From: Sporolactobacillus vineae DSM 21990 = SL153
GTDB lineage: Bacteria > Bacillota > Bacilli > Bacillales > Sporolactobacillaceae
Reading direction: 5' to 3'
Length of the DNA: 52,150 nt
Assembly: GCF_000377985.1 (NCBI RefSeq)
Contig: NZ_KB899052.1
Span: 1 to 52,150, forward strand
The translations under genes were made by a program, and so were the position numbers. Shown here one piece after another: positions 50,975 through 52,150 of the stretch. The notes under the pieces are model-generated. The model was not told the origin of the DNA and searched no databases. It was given only the letters and a program-made list of their open reading frames with translations. The number at the start of each line of letters is the position of its first letter. The first letter of the stretch is position 1.

Positions 50975-51469
50975 ATGGATATTTTTAAGGAAAAGCAGCC
51001 CGAGTTTATTGCTATCAATCAGCACCTGAGGTTGCACAAGTTTCATGAGGTGGATGGGCGGGCACTTGACTGGTATCAGGATCCTCAGACTCTGCGCCTG
51101 GTTGACGGACCTAATCGTAAGCCATATGATCCTACCCTTTTGTTACGGATGTACCGATTTCTGGATCATCATGGTGAGCTCTATTATATCGAGGCCATCA
51201 GAGCTGGTGTATTCTTGCCGATCGGTGACGTCACATTGGAACCTGATGATCTGCCCATTGTCATCGGCAACCCGAATTTCAGGGGAAAGGGAATCGGGAC
51301 TCAGGTGGTTCAGGTACTGATCCGGAGGGCAAAAGAGCAAGGCATGACCGAGCTCTATGTCCGGGATATCTATGATTATAATACGGGTTCAAGGAAACTT
51401 TTTCAGAATTGCGGATTTAAAAGTGATAAGAAAACAAAACTGGGACATTCTTACCGGCTGCTCCTGTAG
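50975..51469 (+). CDS. GNAT-family N-acetyltransferase
   Basis: 164 residues. The acetyl-CoA pyrophosphate loop is NFRGKGIGTQ (R/Q-x-x-G-x-G/A), followed by VVQVLIRRAKEQGMTELYVR, and by YNTGSRKLFQNCGF, the conserved motif B end of GNAT enzymes. The N-terminal part (FLPIGDVTLEPDDLPIVIG) is the usual beta sheet. GGTGAG precedes the ATG. Substrate unknown; no clue from neighbours. Confidence 0.82.
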   Translation: MDIFKEKQPEFIAINQHLRLHKFHEVDGRALDWYQDPQTLRLVDGPNRKPYDPTLLLRMYRFLDHHGELYYIEAIRAGVFLPIGDVTLEPDDLPIVIGNPNFRGKGIGTQVVQVLIRRAKEQGMTELYVRDIYDYNTGSRKLFQNCGFKSDKKTKLGHSYRLLL

Positions 51470-51553
51470 AAAAGTGAAATCAGACTGATCACTCAGAGCA
51501 AATTGGACGCGCAGAGGAAACAGTACTCTTTTTTGAGAATAAGGTGAAAATTC

Positions 51554-51673
51554 ATGATTGTTGTGAGTTCGTGCCTTGCAGGACTCCCAGTGCGATATAA
51601 TGGGTCACATTGCGTTGACAGAAGAATTAATCAGTTCAGGATTGTGAAGTATCACGTTCCGGCGACAGCTTAA
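51554..51673 (+). pseudogene. N-terminal fragment of a DUF523 protein
   Basis: ATG 51554 with AAGGTG seven bases upstream gives MIVVSSCLAGLPVRYNGSHC, then VDRRIN and 13 unrelated residues to TAA 51671. The start (M-I-x-V-S-x-C-L-x-G-x-x-V/C-R-Y-x-G) is the signature of DUF523, normally about 150 residues. Only about 26 residues remain, so the gene is truncated. A terminator follows at once. Confidence 0.6.
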
Positions 51674-51685
51674 GCCGGTTTTTTT
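51659..51685 (+). terminator. Terminator after the DUF523 fragment
   Basis: CCGGC (51659-51663) pairs with GCCGG (51674-51678), with GCTTAAGC in the loop and seven T after it. Confidence 0.6.
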
Positions 51686-51797
51686 CAGAAAACCGTCACA
51701 GACAATTCACTTCATCCTCAGTTACAATGAAACTATCCTCAATAAGCCCCAACCCCTTTTATTGGCCCCGCAAAAAAACTCCTCAGGAGGACGTTAT

Positions 51798-52150
51798 ATG
51801 TCCATTGATCATGACCGTATGTTTAAGGAATTGCTGCACACTTTTTTGGATGAATTTCTCGAAGCGTTTTTCCCGAAGATCTACCATCAGCTCGATCTGT
51901 CCTATAAAAAGTTTCTTTCGGAAGAGCTGTTTCCGGATCTGATCGACGGGGACAAGAAACGGGCCGATGTCATTGCCGAAACGAAACTGAAATCAGCCAA
52001 AGACCTGATCCTGATCATCCATCTGGAAGCGCAGAACTATTATCAGAAGACATTCCCGGAACGCATGTTTATCTATTTCAGCATGATTTATCTGAAATTT
52101 CGAAAACCTGTTTTGCCGATCGCCATTTTCAGTTACAATGAAAGTAAGCA
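51798..52150 (+). CDS. Rpn-family recombination-promoting nuclease / transposase-like protein (5' part)
   Basis: The first 117 residues are inside the window; the gene continues past its end. DHDRMFKELLHTFLDEFLEA at the start, then DLIDGDKKRADVIAETK and LILIIHLEAQNYYQKTFPER: this is the PD-(D/E)XK core of the Rpn/YhgA-like (Transposase_31) family, with Asp in ADVIAE and E-A-Q in HLEAQ. Such proteins are DNA endonucleases linked to recombination or to mobile elements. CAGGAGG lies seven bases before ATG 51798. Confidence 0.78.
   Translation, partial: MSIDHDRMFKELLHTFLDEFLEAFFPKIYHQLDLSYKKFLSEELFPDLIDGDKKRADVIAETKLKSAKDLILIIHLEAQNYYQKTFPERMFIYFSMIYLKFRKPVLPIAIFSYNESK

Noticed and set aside
51717-52145. 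Direct repeat TCAGTTACAATGAAA near 51717 and near 52131
   Set aside because: The second copy is inside the Rpn coding frame (FSYNES) and the first is in the upstream gap. A 15-base match without symmetry or a mobile-element context is not enough to call an att site or duplication.
1-52150. CRISPR array, tRNA or rRNA genes
   Set aside because: The only regular repeat (28.8 kb) has no unique spacers. No tRNA cloverleaf or rRNA-like segment was recognised by reading; a covariance search was not possible here.

Overview
The window looks like chromosomal DNA of a mid-GC, Gram-positive Bacillales organism, perhaps Sporolactobacillus-like (inference). The basis is: strong GGAGG-type ribosome sites with many TTG/GTG starts, SAM-I riboswitches, CcpA cre sites, a DUF3906 gene inside a siroheme operon, and repeat elements typical of bacilli.

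1-14.8 kb: a metal and sulfur stress region with several decayed genes. It holds a membrane cupredoxin, a glutaredoxin, a rhodanese and fragments of two further sulfur-transfer genes, interleaved with three CsoR/CstR-type palindromes. An orphan nuclease-like gene follows, then a multicopper oxidase lipoprotein. Next is a two-component system fused by 4-base overlaps to a small Cys-containing membrane protein, then three micro-genes rich in Cys, Met and His. An extra FtsH, an extra Lgt, a His-tailed membrane protein, a geranylgeranyl-reductase-like flavoprotein and a cold-shock protein complete it. The region ends in a KdpE fragment and an IS3-type transposase fragment.

15-24 kb: a DUF2075 P-loop protein; a three-gene lipid-glycosylation-like operon (CrtO-like acyltransferase, GT28 glycosyltransferase, flippase-like membrane protein); beta-phosphoglucomutase with a cre site; a PucR-like regulator; and a sugar-uptake ATPase with a second cre-like site.

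22.3-28.8 kb: a sulfur block. Two SAM-I riboswitches face away from each other. One controls a YeiH-type exporter plus an unknown gene. The other controls sulfite reductase, DUF3906 and the three siroheme synthesis enzymes.

28.8-36 kb: a 40-bp tandem repeat array, a malate-permease-like carrier with a divergent LysR regulator, an amino acid permease, and a convergent D-serine transporter / D-serine ammonia-lyase pair.

36-42.7 kb: copper export (CopA and two CopZ-like chaperones, one lacking a metal-ligand cysteine), a SHOCT protein, and a second copy of the two-component/micro-gene module.

42.7-52 kb: an acyl-ACP thioesterase, an ArsR regulator with an MFS pump and a long palindromic operator, two alpha/beta hydrolases, a YtrA-type GntR/ABC operon, a frameshifted MFS gene, a GNAT enzyme, a DUF523 fragment and the start of an Rpn-family nuclease gene.

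The most interesting system links the two copies of the signalling module. An 11-bp-period direct repeat (consensus close to TTCYACA-N4-TTCYACA) lies upstream of the multicopper oxidase, lgt, the SHOCT gene, the second response regulator and both micro-gene operons. In several cases it sits exactly 9 bases before a TACACT -10 element. This is the geometry expected of an OmpR/PhoB-type activator and predicts a local envelope copper-stress regulon.
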